Positions 8,301-15,728 of a DNA stretch of 48,447 nucleotides are shown here, piece by piece. This DNA comes from Amphiplicatus sp046296195 (lineage in GTDB: Bacteria; Pseudomonadota; Alphaproteobacteria; Caulobacterales; Parvularculaceae), in contig JBKBLR010000021.1 in assembly GCA_046296195.1 (NCBI GenBank), forward strand, positions 1-48,447, given 5' to 3'. A program made the position numbers and the translations under genes. How positions within the stretch are numbered: the first letter of the stretch is position 1; every line of letters begins with the position of its first letter. The notes under the pieces were generated by a model. That model was not told the origin of the DNA and ran no database searches. It saw only the letters and a list, made by a program, of their open reading frames with translations.

Positions 8301-9776
8301 ATGAAACTCACGACCAAGGTTCTGGGGTCGCTCCTGCTCGCGTCCTCAATCATTCCGGCGGCGCAGGCTGCGCCGACAGATACGCTCGTCCGCTGGCATG
8401 AAATCATGCTGCAGGCGAACGCCGACGATCACACGCCGGGCGTCGGCGTGTTCGAACAGGGCGGCCCGGTGCGGAATGCGCGCGCCTTCGCGATGACGCA
8501 GCTCGCCGTCTACGATGCGGTCCAGTCCTTCACGACCCTGCCGCGCCGCTACAAGCAGTATAACGCGATCGGCGACGCCCCTGCCGGGGCGTCGATGGAA
8601 GCCGCGATCGCGTGCGCGGCGCATGGCGTTCTCGTGAATGTCTACTCGACCTTCACGGCGACGTTCGACGCGGCGCTCGCCGACGACCTCTCGGCGCTGG
8701 GCGCCTCGCCGTCGACGACCGCCGGCTGCGCCGTCGGCGAAGCCTCGGCCGCGGCGATGATCGCGCGCCGCACAGGCGACGGTTCTGAACTTCCTGATCC
8801 CGCCCCGGGCGCCGGCGGCGTCACGGCGACCGGAACCGTCAACTGGTTCGGCGAGCAGGTGAACGGTCCGGAAAGCGACCCCGATCTGCCGCGCGTCACC
8901 TTCCGCTGGTCTCCGGATCCGATCGCCAACCAGCCGGTCGCGCTCGGCGCCAACTGGGGCGCGGTGACGCCCTTCGTGCTGGCGGACGGCGCGCAATTCC
9001 GTATTGCGCCGCCGCCGACGCCCGGCAGCCCGGCCTATCGCAAGGGCTGGAACGAAGTCGCTCAGGTCGGCCAGACGACACTCATTCCCTCCAGCATTCC
9101 CTCGACGTCGACGCCTGCCGGCGTCTTCATCGGCAATTTCTGGGGCTATGACGGCATGCCGCTGCTCGGCACGCCGCCGCGCCTTTATTCGCAGATCGCG
9201 ATTCAAGTCGCGCTCGAAAAAGGCCTGACCGCTCCGGCCGAACTGTCGCGCTATCTCGCCGTGCTGCATGCCGGCATGGCCGACGCCGGCATCGCCGCCT
9301 GGGACAGCAAGTATTTCTACAATTACTGGCGTCCGGCGGTCGCGATCCGTCTCGATGACGGCGTCGCGAACACGCCGTCCGATCCGAACTGGACCGCGGT
9401 CGGCATATCGGTGGCGAACACCAGCGTCGCCACCCATCCGACGCCGCCATTCCCGGCCTATCCGTCGGGTCACGCGACCTTCGGCTCGGTGATGGCGAAT
9501 GTCATGAGCCGGCAGTTCGGCGGCGGCCTCAACCCGTTCACCTTCGTGTCCGACGAATATGACGGCGTGTCGACCGATCCGTTTACGCCGGGCGTGCCGC
9601 GCCCGCTCGTGCCGGTTCGCTTCCGCTCCTATGAGGAAGCCAGCCAGGAGAACGGCGCGAGCCGGATTCTCAACGGCGTCCACTGGCAGTGGGACAATGG
9701 CGCGGGCCGCAAGCTCGGCAAGACCATCGTCGGCTATATCCTTGGGCCGAGCGGCGAGTTCAAGCGCGTCCGCTAG
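8301..9776 (+). CDS. Secreted vanadium-dependent haloperoxidase / PAP2-like protein
   Basis: Probable exported enzyme of the vanadium haloperoxidase and acid phosphatase superfamily. A Sec signal peptide occupies residues 1-23 (AQA cleavage site). The anion pocket is complete: Lys337 and Arg344 in KYFYNYWRP, Ser389-Gly390-His391 in YPSGHATFGS, and Arg455 with His461 in SRILNGVHWQWD. The spacings Lys-x6-Arg and Arg-x5-His equal those of characterised fungal vanadium chloroperoxidase, so vanadate binding is plausible, though the same residues serve phosphatases. At 491 residues it is long like VHPOs rather than like small PAP2 lipid phosphatases. It is a single gene closed by a strong terminator. 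Halide specificity cannot be judged. Confidence 0.85.
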   Translation: MKLTTKVLGSLLLASSIIPAAQAAPTDTLVRWHEIMLQANADDHTPGVGVFEQGGPVRNARAFAMTQLAVYDAVQSFTTLPRRYKQYNAIGDAPAGASMEAAIACAAHGVLVNVYSTFTATFDAALADDLSALGASPSTTAGCAVGEASAAAMIARRTGDGSELPDPAPGAGGVTATGTVNWFGEQVNGPESDPDLPRVTFRWSPDPIANQPVALGANWGAVTPFVLADGAQFRIAPPPTPGSPAYRKGWNEVAQVGQTTLIPSSIPSTSTPAGVFIGNFWGYDGMPLLGTPPRLYSQIAIQVALEKGLTAPAELSRYLAVLHAGMADAGIAAWDSKYFYNYWRPAVAIRLDDGVANTPSDPNWTAVGISVANTSVATHPTPPFPAYPSGHATFGSVMANVMSRQFGGGLNPFTFVSDEYDGVSTDPFTPGVPRPLVPVRFRSYEEASQENGASRILNGVHWQWDNGAGRKLGKTIVGYILGPSGEFKRVR

Positions 9777-9791
9777 TCCGCTTCATTGACG

Positions 9792-9828
9792 GAGCCACGC
9801 GCGACAGACGCGCGTGGCTCTTTCTTTT
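9792..9828 (+). terminator. Strong rho-independent terminator
   Basis: Perfect 12-bp stem (GAGCCACGCGCG at 9792-9803 and its complement at 9809-9820), five-base loop ACAGA, followed by TTTCTTTT. It ends the haloperoxidase-like gene 16 bases after its stop. Confidence 0.95.
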
Positions 9829-9882
9829 GTGAGACTCGGCCTGCGTGCTGAAAGCGCGTGGGAAACAGAAAGGTCCCGGCTG

Positions 9883-10452
9883 ATGCTGCGGCGATTGACT
9901 CTTGTTTCTACGGCGGCCCTCGCTGTTGGTTGCGCGAAGTCCTCTGATGACAAATCCCCTTCAGGCGAGGGGGCGCCCGGCGCGTCCGCCGAGCAAGCGC
10001 CCGAGATCGAACCCTATCGCAAGCTCATCGACAGGAACGCCCAACACCCAGAGCTCGATCCGACGCAGAAGATCGGCGGCTGGGAAGGCCGGTCCCCATT
10101 CGAGGGCGATCGCGTCATCGGGCTCAACGCGATCGTCAAGCGCACGCTCGATGTGTCGCGCGAGTATGACCGCAGCATCACCGGCATCAGGGCCGCGGCG
10201 GACAAGGCGGCCGCCGCGGATGCAACCGCCGACGACAGGGCGGCGGCCGAAGACGGGCTGAAGAAGGTCGAGGCCTGGCATGGCGAAGCCAAGGCCGCGT
10301 TCGATGACATGAAGCGCGCTGAAGCCGATCTCCTCGCCAGCGGCGAATATTACGATCCGGGAATCTTCGCCGGCATGGTGAAATTCGTGACCGATATCGA
10401 AGCCGAGCTGCGCGAAGAAACGGCCGCGCTCGCCGCCAAGCTCGGCCGATAA
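9883..10452 (+). CDS. Small lipoprotein of unknown function
   Basis: A family I do not recognise. The 189 residues begin with a lipoprotein signal peptide: MLRR, a hydrophobic stretch, then LAVGC with Cys17 as the probable lipidation site (Ala at -3 is a weaker lipobox). A low-complexity Ser/Gly/Ala linker follows, then a largely alpha-helical, charged body (about 45-189) rich in Ala, Glu, Asp and Lys that could form a helical bundle. I chose this ATG because the longer in-frame start at 9814 lies inside the upstream terminator and would hide the signal peptide. It is probably periplasmic and membrane-anchored. The next gene starts 45 bases later. Confidence 0.75.
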   Translation: MLRRLTLVSTAALAVGCAKSSDDKSPSGEGAPGASAEQAPEIEPYRKLIDRNAQHPELDPTQKIGGWEGRSPFEGDRVIGLNAIVKRTLDVSREYDRSITGIRAAADKAAAADATADDRAAAEDGLKKVEAWHGEAKAAFDDMKRAEADLLASGEYYDPGIFAGMVKFVTDIEAELREETAALAAKLGR

Positions 10453-10497
10453 TCCCTCCGGCTTGACGCGCGCCGGGCGCCGGCGGATCGTCCGGCG

Positions 10498-10995
10498 ATG
10501 GCGATCCTCATTCGGCGCGCTGAGGCCGCGGACGCGGCGGGCGTCAACGCGGTCTACAATCCCTTCATTCTCGACAGTGCGGCGACTTTCGAAACCGCGC
10601 CGCTCGATCTTGCCGCGCGCCTGCGCTGGCTCGATGCGCGCGCCGCCGATCCGCGCTGGCCCGTCTTCGTCGCCGAGGAAGCGGGGCGCATTCTCGGCTT
10701 TGCGAACGCCTCGCGCTTCGACGAGCGGCAGGCCTATGAAACCTCGATCAAGGTGTCGGTCTTTCTTGCGCCGGAAGGGCAGGGCCGGGGTCTCGGCGCC
10801 CGCCTTTATGAGGCGCTCTTCACCGCGGTCGCGGCCGCGGATGTCCATCGCGCCTACGCCCTCATCGTCGCGCCGAATCCGGCCTCGGTGCGGCTCCATG
10901 AGCGGTTCGGCTTCCGCCATGTCGCCACGCTCGACGAGGTCGGGCGCAAATTCGGCCGCTATTACAGCGTGATGTGGTTTGAAAAACGGTTCTGA
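10498..10995 (+). CDS. GNAT N-acetyltransferase, phosphinothricin acetyltransferase-like
   Basis: Acetyl-CoA-dependent N-acetyltransferase of the Pat/Bar/YncA group. Its 165 residues match the family from IRRAEAADAAGVNAVYN to the end. The acetyl-CoA pyrophosphate loop is QGRGLGARLYEALF (about residues 97-110), and SVRLHERFGFRHVATLDEVGRKFGRYY is the usual C-terminal signature region in outline. Family members often acetylate methionine sulfoximine, methionine sulfone or other small amino-acid analogues; the real substrate is not known. It lies between the lipoprotein gene and the tRNA promoter. Confidence 0.88.
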   Translation: MAILIRRAEAADAAGVNAVYNPFILDSAATFETAPLDLAARLRWLDARAADPRWPVFVAEEAGRILGFANASRFDERQAYETSIKVSVFLAPEGQGRGLGARLYEALFTAVAAADVHRAYALIVAPNPASVRLHERFGFRHVATLDEVGRKFGRYYSVMWFEKRF

Positions 10996-11014
10996 CGGGC
11001 GCTCCAGGGGCGGC

Positions 11015-11042
11015 TCGACAGCGGGTTTTTCCCTGCTATAGA
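11015..11042 (+). promoter_or_regulatory. Probable promoter of tRNA-Leu
   Basis: TCGACA (11015-11020, five of six match to TTGACA) and TATAGA (11037-11042, five of six match to TATAAT) are separated by 16 bases. The tRNA begins 54 bases beyond the -10 box, leaving a short 5' leader. Confidence 0.6.
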
Positions 11043-11096
11043 GACGCGCTTCCGGCCGCCGGGCGAGGCCCGTCGCGGGCGGCCTCGGCTGTCCTC

Positions 11097-11181
11097 GCGG
11101 GTGTGGCGGAATTGGCAGACGCACTGGATTTAGGTTCCAGCGCCGCAAGGCGTGGGGGTTCAAATCCCCCCACCCGCACCA
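11097..11181 (+). tRNA. tRNA-Leu (anticodon UAG)
   Basis: The acceptor stem GCGGGTG pairs with CACCCGC, followed by discriminator A and an encoded CCA. The anticodon stem CTGGA/TCCAG closes loop TTTAGGT, giving anticodon TAG, which reads CUA and other CUN leucine codons. A long variable arm (CGCCGCAAGGCG) marks a class II tRNA. The T-arm contains GGTTCAAATCC. The fold has no mismatches in the acceptor stem. Confidence 0.97.
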
Positions 11182-11255
11182 GACGGGGCCCCCGAAGGGC
11201 GCCGTCGGCGCGGCGGGGCTGGCGACCGCTTTGAAACGAAAGAGCTTGGACGATC

Positions 11256-12614
11256 ATGGAAGTGACTGAACAGACCGCCGAAGGCCTCGAACGCCGCTTC
11301 AAGGTGAAGGTGCCGGCCTCGGAACTCGACGCCAAGCTCACCGCCCGGCTCGCCGACATCAAGGGCCGCGTCAATCTCAAGGGCTTCCGCAAGGGCAAGG
11401 CGCCCCTGCCGTTCCTCAAGAAGATGTACGGCAAGGGCGTGATGAGCGAGATCCTGCAGGAGATCGTCAACGAGACGAGCGTCAAGGCGTTTTCCGACCG
11501 CAACCTCAAGCCGGCGACGACGCCGCATCCGCACCTCACTGGCGACGTCGAGAAGGTGCTCGACGGCGAAGCCGACCTTGAATATTCCGTACACGCAGAA
11601 ATTCTCCCCGATTTCGAGCCGATGGCGATCGACGGGCTCACGCTCAATCGTCCGGTCGCGGACGTCTCTGACGCCGACATCGACGAGGCGGCGCAGCGCC
11701 TCGCCGAGCAGAATCGCGACTATGAACCGCGCGCCGCGGACGCGCAGGCGAAGGAGGGCGACCTCCTCGTCATCGACTATGTCGGCTCGATCGACGGCGC
11801 CGAGTTCAAGGGCGGCCGCGGCGAGGGCCAGACCGTCATTCTCGGGTCAGGCTCGCTGATCCCCGGCTTTGAAGACCAGCTCGTCGGGGCGAAGGCCGGC
11901 GGCGAGGTTGAGGTCAAAGTGACTTTTCCGTCCGATTACGGCGCGAGCGATCTCGCCGGCAAGGACGCCGTCTTCGCCGTCACGGTGAAGGAAGTGAAGG
12001 CGCCGAAGGACGTCGTCGTCGACGACGAGTTCGCGAAGAAGCTCGGCCTTGACGATCTCGCCGATCTCAAGAAGCGCCTGCGCGAGCGGCTTGAAGCCGA
12101 CTATCGCGCGCTGTCGCGCAACCATGTGAAGCGCGCGCTCCTCGACAAGCTCGACGCCGGCCATGATTTCGACCTGCCGAAGTCGATGGTCGAGGCCGAG
12201 TTCCGCCAGATCTGGGCGCAGGTTGAAAGCGCCGAGCGCGACGAGGAAGACAAGGACAAGACCGAAGAGCAGCTTAAGGAAGAATACCGCAAAATCGCGG
12301 TGCGCCGCGTGCGGCTCGGCCTCGTCCTCGCCGAGATCGGCCGGCGCGCCAATGTCGAGGTGCCGACGGAGGCGCTGCAGCGCGCGGTGCAAGAACAGGC
12401 GATCCGCGAAGCGCAGATGCTGTCGATGCGCGGCCAGCAGGTGACGCCCTCGCAGGTTCTCAAATTCTTCCAGCAGAACCCGCAGGCGGTGGCGCAGATC
12501 CGCGCGCCTCTGTTTGAAGAGCGCGTCGTCGACTTCATCATCGAACGCTCGGAGGTGAACGACAGGAAGGTCTCGAAAGAAGACCTGATGAAGGATCCCG
12601 AAGGCGAGGCGTAA
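11256..12614 (+). CDS. tig: Trigger factor
   Basis: Ribosome-associated chaperone and peptidyl-prolyl isomerase that receives nascent chains at the exit tunnel. The 452 residues have the ribosome-binding domain with signature GFRKGKAP (about 43-50), an FKBP-type PPIase domain at about 160-250 (GDLLVIDYVGSIDG, LIPGFEDQLVG) and a C-terminal helical cradle to the end. Length is normal. It directly follows tRNA-Leu. The usual downstream clpP-clpX-lon genes are absent here, since a converging adaptor gene ends six bases after the tig stop. Confidence 0.96.
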   Translation: MEVTEQTAEGLERRFKVKVPASELDAKLTARLADIKGRVNLKGFRKGKAPLPFLKKMYGKGVMSEILQEIVNETSVKAFSDRNLKPATTPHPHLTGDVEKVLDGEADLEYSVHAEILPDFEPMAIDGLTLNRPVADVSDADIDEAAQRLAEQNRDYEPRAADAQAKEGDLLVIDYVGSIDGAEFKGGRGEGQTVILGSGSLIPGFEDQLVGAKAGGEVEVKVTFPSDYGASDLAGKDAVFAVTVKEVKAPKDVVVDDEFAKKLGLDDLADLKKRLRERLEADYRALSRNHVKRALLDKLDAGHDFDLPKSMVEAEFRQIWAQVESAERDEEDKDKTEEQLKEEYRKIAVRRVRLGLVLAEIGRRANVEVPTEALQRAVQEQAIREAQMLSMRGQQVTPSQVLKFFQQNPQAVAQIRAPLFEERVVDFIIERSEVNDRKVSKEDLMKDPEGEA

Positions 12615-12620
12615 GCCCGG

Positions 12621-13703
12621 TCAGGGTCGGAGCGCGCCGTCGTCCTTCGCGGCCGGCGACGCCGCGACCCTGACGGCGCGGCCCGTGCGCGCGATGTAAA
12701 CATCGAGAAGCTGGCCGGCGTAGAGATCGGCGCCGGCGCCCGCTATTTGATAGCGCACTTCGAGCACGCGCGAATCGACGGGTTCGATCGAGGCGTCCCG
12801 GAATCCGGCGCGCGGCTTCAGCATCCGGTCGGCGGAGACGAGCCTGAGCGCAATGGGTTCGCGCGCGGCGCCGCGGATCGCCGCCTCGGCCTTCGCCTCC
12901 GGCGAAAACTCCGGCGCGTTCGCCTCGTCGATCTCGACCCGCAGGTGAAGCGTGTCGATGTCGCCGACGGAAACCGTCGGCTGGCGCCCGCCTTGCCCGC
13001 GCGCGGCCTCGCCGGCGCGCGCATCGACCCTGAGGACGGAGCCCGCGATCGGCGCGCGCATGATGGTGCGCTGGTGCGCCGCGCGCGCTTCGGCGAGTTC
13101 GGCTTCGGCGACGGCGGCTTCCTGCGCAGCGGCGTCGGCGGTCGCGTCGGCGGCGCGCGCGGCCTCGCGGCCCGAGCGCCAGCCATAGGCGGCTGCGTCC
13201 GCTTCCGCCGCCATCTGGTCGAACTGCTCTTCGCTGATCGCTTCCTGGCGCAGCGGCCGGAAACGTTCGACGCTGGAACGCAGGCGCGCAGCTTCAAGGC
13301 GCTGGGCCTCGGCGCGGGCGTGCGCGGCCTTCGCTTCCGCCTGCCGGAGCGCGATCTCGGCGCGCGCGCGGGCGAGCCGCGCCTCGGCCCGCTTGATCCG
13401 GGCGATTGTCTCGCCGTCATCAAGCGCAAACAGGGGATCGCCGGCGCGCACGCGATCGCCGGCCTTGACGAAGACGGCGCGCACGACGCCGTCGATGTCG
13501 GGCGCGACGGTCACGACCTGCGAGGCAGGCTCGACGACGCCGGTCGCGGCGATGAAGGCGGAAAATTCCGGCGCGTTGACCGCCCCTTGCGGCGCGCGCC
13601 GTTCCGGCTTCGGCGCCGAGGTCGAAACCGACATCGCGGCGAAGACGAGCGCTGCGACCGCCGCCGCGTAATAGACCCAGTGCAGGCGGAAGAGCTTGCC
13701 CAT
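12621..13703 (-). CDS. HlyD/RND-type periplasmic adaptor (membrane-fusion protein)
   Basis: Periplasmic adaptor subunit that normally links an inner-membrane ABC or RND pump to an outer-membrane channel. The protein has an N-terminal membrane anchor (about 8-26), a biotinyl/lipoyl half-motif (VAPDIDGVVRAVFVKAGDRV, Gly-Asp-Val core) near 70-90, a long Ala/Glu/Arg-rich coiled coil at about 100-200, the second half-motif (MRAPIAGSVLRVDARAGE) and a beta-barrel. The ATG at 13703 is used; a GTG one codon earlier and an open frame reaching back to the tetR stop (encoding a Pro/Ala-rich tail) leave the true start uncertain. It follows tetR by about 150 bases. No transporter or channel gene is adjacent, which is odd. 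Confidence 0.85.
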   Translation of the reverse strand: MGKLFRLHWVYYAAAVAALVFAAMSVSTSAPKPERRAPQGAVNAPEFSAFIAATGVVEPASQVVTVAPDIDGVVRAVFVKAGDRVRAGDPLFALDDGETIARIKRAEARLARARAEIALRQAEAKAAHARAEAQRLEAARLRSSVERFRPLRQEAISEEQFDQMAAEADAAAYGWRSGREAARAADATADAAAQEAAVAEAELAEARAAHQRTIMRAPIAGSVLRVDARAGEAARGQGGRQPTVSVGDIDTLHLRVEIDEANAPEFSPEAKAEAAIRGAAREPIALRLVSADRMLKPRAGFRDASIEPVDSRVLEVRYQIAGAGADLYAGQLLDVYIARTGRAVRVAASPAAKDDGALRP

Positions 13704-13859
13704 CACGCCGCCGCCTTTCGCGCCGCCGCCGGCGCGGACGGTTCGGCGGCCTGCGCTTCGGCGACCGGCGCCGGCGCCGGCGCCGCTTGCGGTCGCGTCC
13801 GGGCGCTGGATGATCGATCACGGCGCGAATACAACGGCCACAGGCGCGTGATCGCGGCT

Positions 13860-14429
13860 TCAGGCCCCGAGAATCGTCCGCGCGGCGAGGTCGGCGACCT
13901 CGTCGCGGGAGAGCCCGGCGCCGGGCTTCAGCCAGCTGTGCGTCCAGTTGACCATGCCGAAGAACAGCATCGCTCGGGCGCGCAAGGTCGCGCGGTCGGA
14001 CTTCGGTCCGGCACGCGCCAGAAGCGCCTCGACATGGGCGATGAGCTTTTTCTCCTTGGCGACGATCGCCCGGCGCTCTTTCTCCGGCAGACGCGCAAGG
14101 TCATAGAGGAGAACCTTCTGGCGGTCGGCGGCGCCGGCGTAGAGCCTGAGGAGCCGCCGGGCGAAATCGCGCAGCGCGCGCGCGGGATCCTCCGCCGGCT
14201 GATCGTCTATGGCGGCGAGCAGCTCCTCCATATGGCCGTCCATCACTGCGTGGAGGATCGCCTCCTTGGACGGGTAATAATGATAGAACAGCGATTTCGA
14301 CATGCCGCAGGCTTCAGCGAGATCGGCGAGCGAGGCGCCGTCGAAGCCCTTCGCCGCGAAGAGCCGCGCGGCTTCCTCAACGATCGCCGCGCGCTTTTCT
14401 CCGTAATCTTCGGCCTGGGTCCGCGCCAT
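13860..14429 (-). CDS. paaR: TetR-family regulator, probable PaaR
   Basis: DNA-binding repressor of 189 residues. An N-terminal helix-turn-helix at about 30-58 (ASLADLAEACGMSKSLFYHYY) is followed by a helical ligand domain. Its ATG overlaps the paaK stop by one base (TGATG), so it is translated with the phenylacetate genes. In many bacteria a TetR-type PaaR represses paa operons and is released by phenylacetyl-CoA. Two matching palindromic sites overlap the paaG and paaA -35 boxes in this island. The role is inferred from context; control of the downstream adaptor is the alternative. Confidence 0.85.
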   Translation of the reverse strand: MARTQAEDYGEKRAAIVEEAARLFAAKGFDGASLADLAEACGMSKSLFYHYYPSKEAILHAVMDGHMEELLAAIDDQPAEDPARALRDFARRLLRLYAGAADRQKVLLYDLARLPEKERRAIVAKEKKLIAHVEALLARAGPKSDRATLRARAMLFFGMVNWTHSWLKPGAGLSRDEVADLAARTILGA

Positions 14430-15727
14430 CAGCTTGCTTTCGGGCGCAGGTCGCGCACGCGCTTTGCTTTGCCGACGGAGCGCTCGACGGCGCCGGGCGC
14501 GGCGATTTCGACCGCCGCCGACACGCCGATCATCGTCTTTACGTGATGCTTCAGCTCTTTCGCCGCGGCGGCGGCGTCAGCGCCCTCGCGCATCTCGACG
14601 ATGATCTTAAGCTCGTCCATCCGGTCGGGCCGCGTCACCTCCAGAATGTAATGGGGGCTGAGGCCCGGCGTATTCAGGATCTGCTCCTCGACCTGCGAGG
14701 GAAAGACGTTGACGCCGCGGATGATCAACATGTCGTCGGAACGTCCGGAGAGCTTCTCGATCCGCCGCATCGCGCGCGCCGTGCCGGGAAGGAGCCGCGT
14801 CAGATCGCGCGTGCGGTAGCGGATGACGGGCGTGGCCTCTTTCGTCAGCGAGGTGAAAACGAGCTCGCCGCGCTCGCCGTCGGGAAGCGGCGCGCCGGTG
14901 TCGGGATCGACGATCTCCGGATAGAAATGATCCTCCCATACGGTGAGGCCGTCCTTGGTCTCGACGCATTCATTGGCGACGCCGGGGCCCATCACCTCGG
15001 ACAGGCCGTAGATGTCGACGGCGTCGAGGGCGAAGGCGTCCTCGATCTCGCGGCGTATCGCTTCGGTCCATGGCTCGGCGCCGAAGATGCCGATCTTCAA
15101 TGAAGATTTGCTCGGTTCGATTCCTTGCCGGCGGAATTCGTCGAGGATCGCCAGCATGTAACTCGGCGTCACCATGATGATGTCAGGCGCGAAATCGCAG
15201 ATGAGCTGCACCTGCTTTTCCGTCTGCCCGCCCGACATCGGGATGACGGTGCACCCCAGCGCCTCCGCCCCGTAATGGGCGCCAAGACCGCCGGTGAAAA
15301 GCCCGTAGCCGTAGGCGACATGCACCTTCATGCCCGGCCGCCCGCCGGCGGCGCGGATCGAGCGCGCGACGAGGCCCGCCCAGGTTTCGATGTCGCGCTT
15401 CGTATAGCCGACGACGGTCGGCTTGCCGGTGGTGCCGGACGAGGCGTGGACACGCACGATATCGGCCTGCGGCGCGGCGAAGAAGCCGAAGGGATAATTG
15501 TCGCGCAGGTCCGCCTTGGTCGTGAAGGGGAAACGCTGAAGGTCGGCGATCGTCTTCAGGTCGCCGGGCGCGACGCCGGCGCGGTCGAAGGCGCGCCGGT
15601 AATGCGCGGAGTTCCGATAGGCGTGGGCGAGCGTCGCCTTGAGGCGCTCAAGTTGCAGCGCTTCAAGCTCGGCGCGGGAGAGCTTTTCGCCGTCGTCGAG
15701 GAGGGGGATGTAGTCCGGCCGCGCCAT
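14429..15727 (-). CDS. paaK: Phenylacetate-CoA ligase
   Basis: Cytoplasmic enzyme that activates phenylacetate to phenylacetyl-CoA with ATP, the entry step of the aerobic hybrid pathway. The 432 residues are full length. Visible signatures are the AMP-binding loop VHASSGTTGKPTVVGYT (about 93-109), the YGLSEVMGPG adenylate motif, YRTRDLT, and the C-terminal domain segment GRSDDMLIIRGVNVFPSQVEE. It starts one base after the paaZ stop and its stop overlaps the TetR start, so paaG-paaZ-paaK-tetR form one unit. Confidence 0.97.
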   Translation of the reverse strand: MARPDYIPLLDDGEKLSRAELEALQLERLKATLAHAYRNSAHYRRAFDRAGVAPGDLKTIADLQRFPFTTKADLRDNYPFGFFAAPQADIVRVHASSGTTGKPTVVGYTKRDIETWAGLVARSIRAAGGRPGMKVHVAYGYGLFTGGLGAHYGAEALGCTVIPMSGGQTEKQVQLICDFAPDIIMVTPSYMLAILDEFRRQGIEPSKSSLKIGIFGAEPWTEAIRREIEDAFALDAVDIYGLSEVMGPGVANECVETKDGLTVWEDHFYPEIVDPDTGAPLPDGERGELVFTSLTKEATPVIRYRTRDLTRLLPGTARAMRRIEKLSGRSDDMLIIRGVNVFPSQVEEQILNTPGLSPHYILEVTRPDRMDELKIIVEMREGADAAAAAKELKHHVKTMIGVSAAVEIAAPGAVERSVGKAKRVRDLRPKAS

Positions 15728-15728
15728 G

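Noticed and set aside
7886..8407. Possible 173-residue minus-strand gene in the 7.8-8.3 kb gap
   Set aside because: Overlaps the haloperoxidase signal peptide region, has no recognisable domain and an irregular Arg/Ser-rich sequence.
13761..13785. GGCGCC-rich repeat as a mobile or regulatory element
   Set aside because: It simply encodes alternating Ala and Pro in an open frame and is expected in GC-rich DNA.
12747..14546. Open frame of 599 codons on the plus strand across the adaptor and tetR
   Set aside because: Compositional shadow in high-G+C DNA; both minus-strand genes are recognisable.
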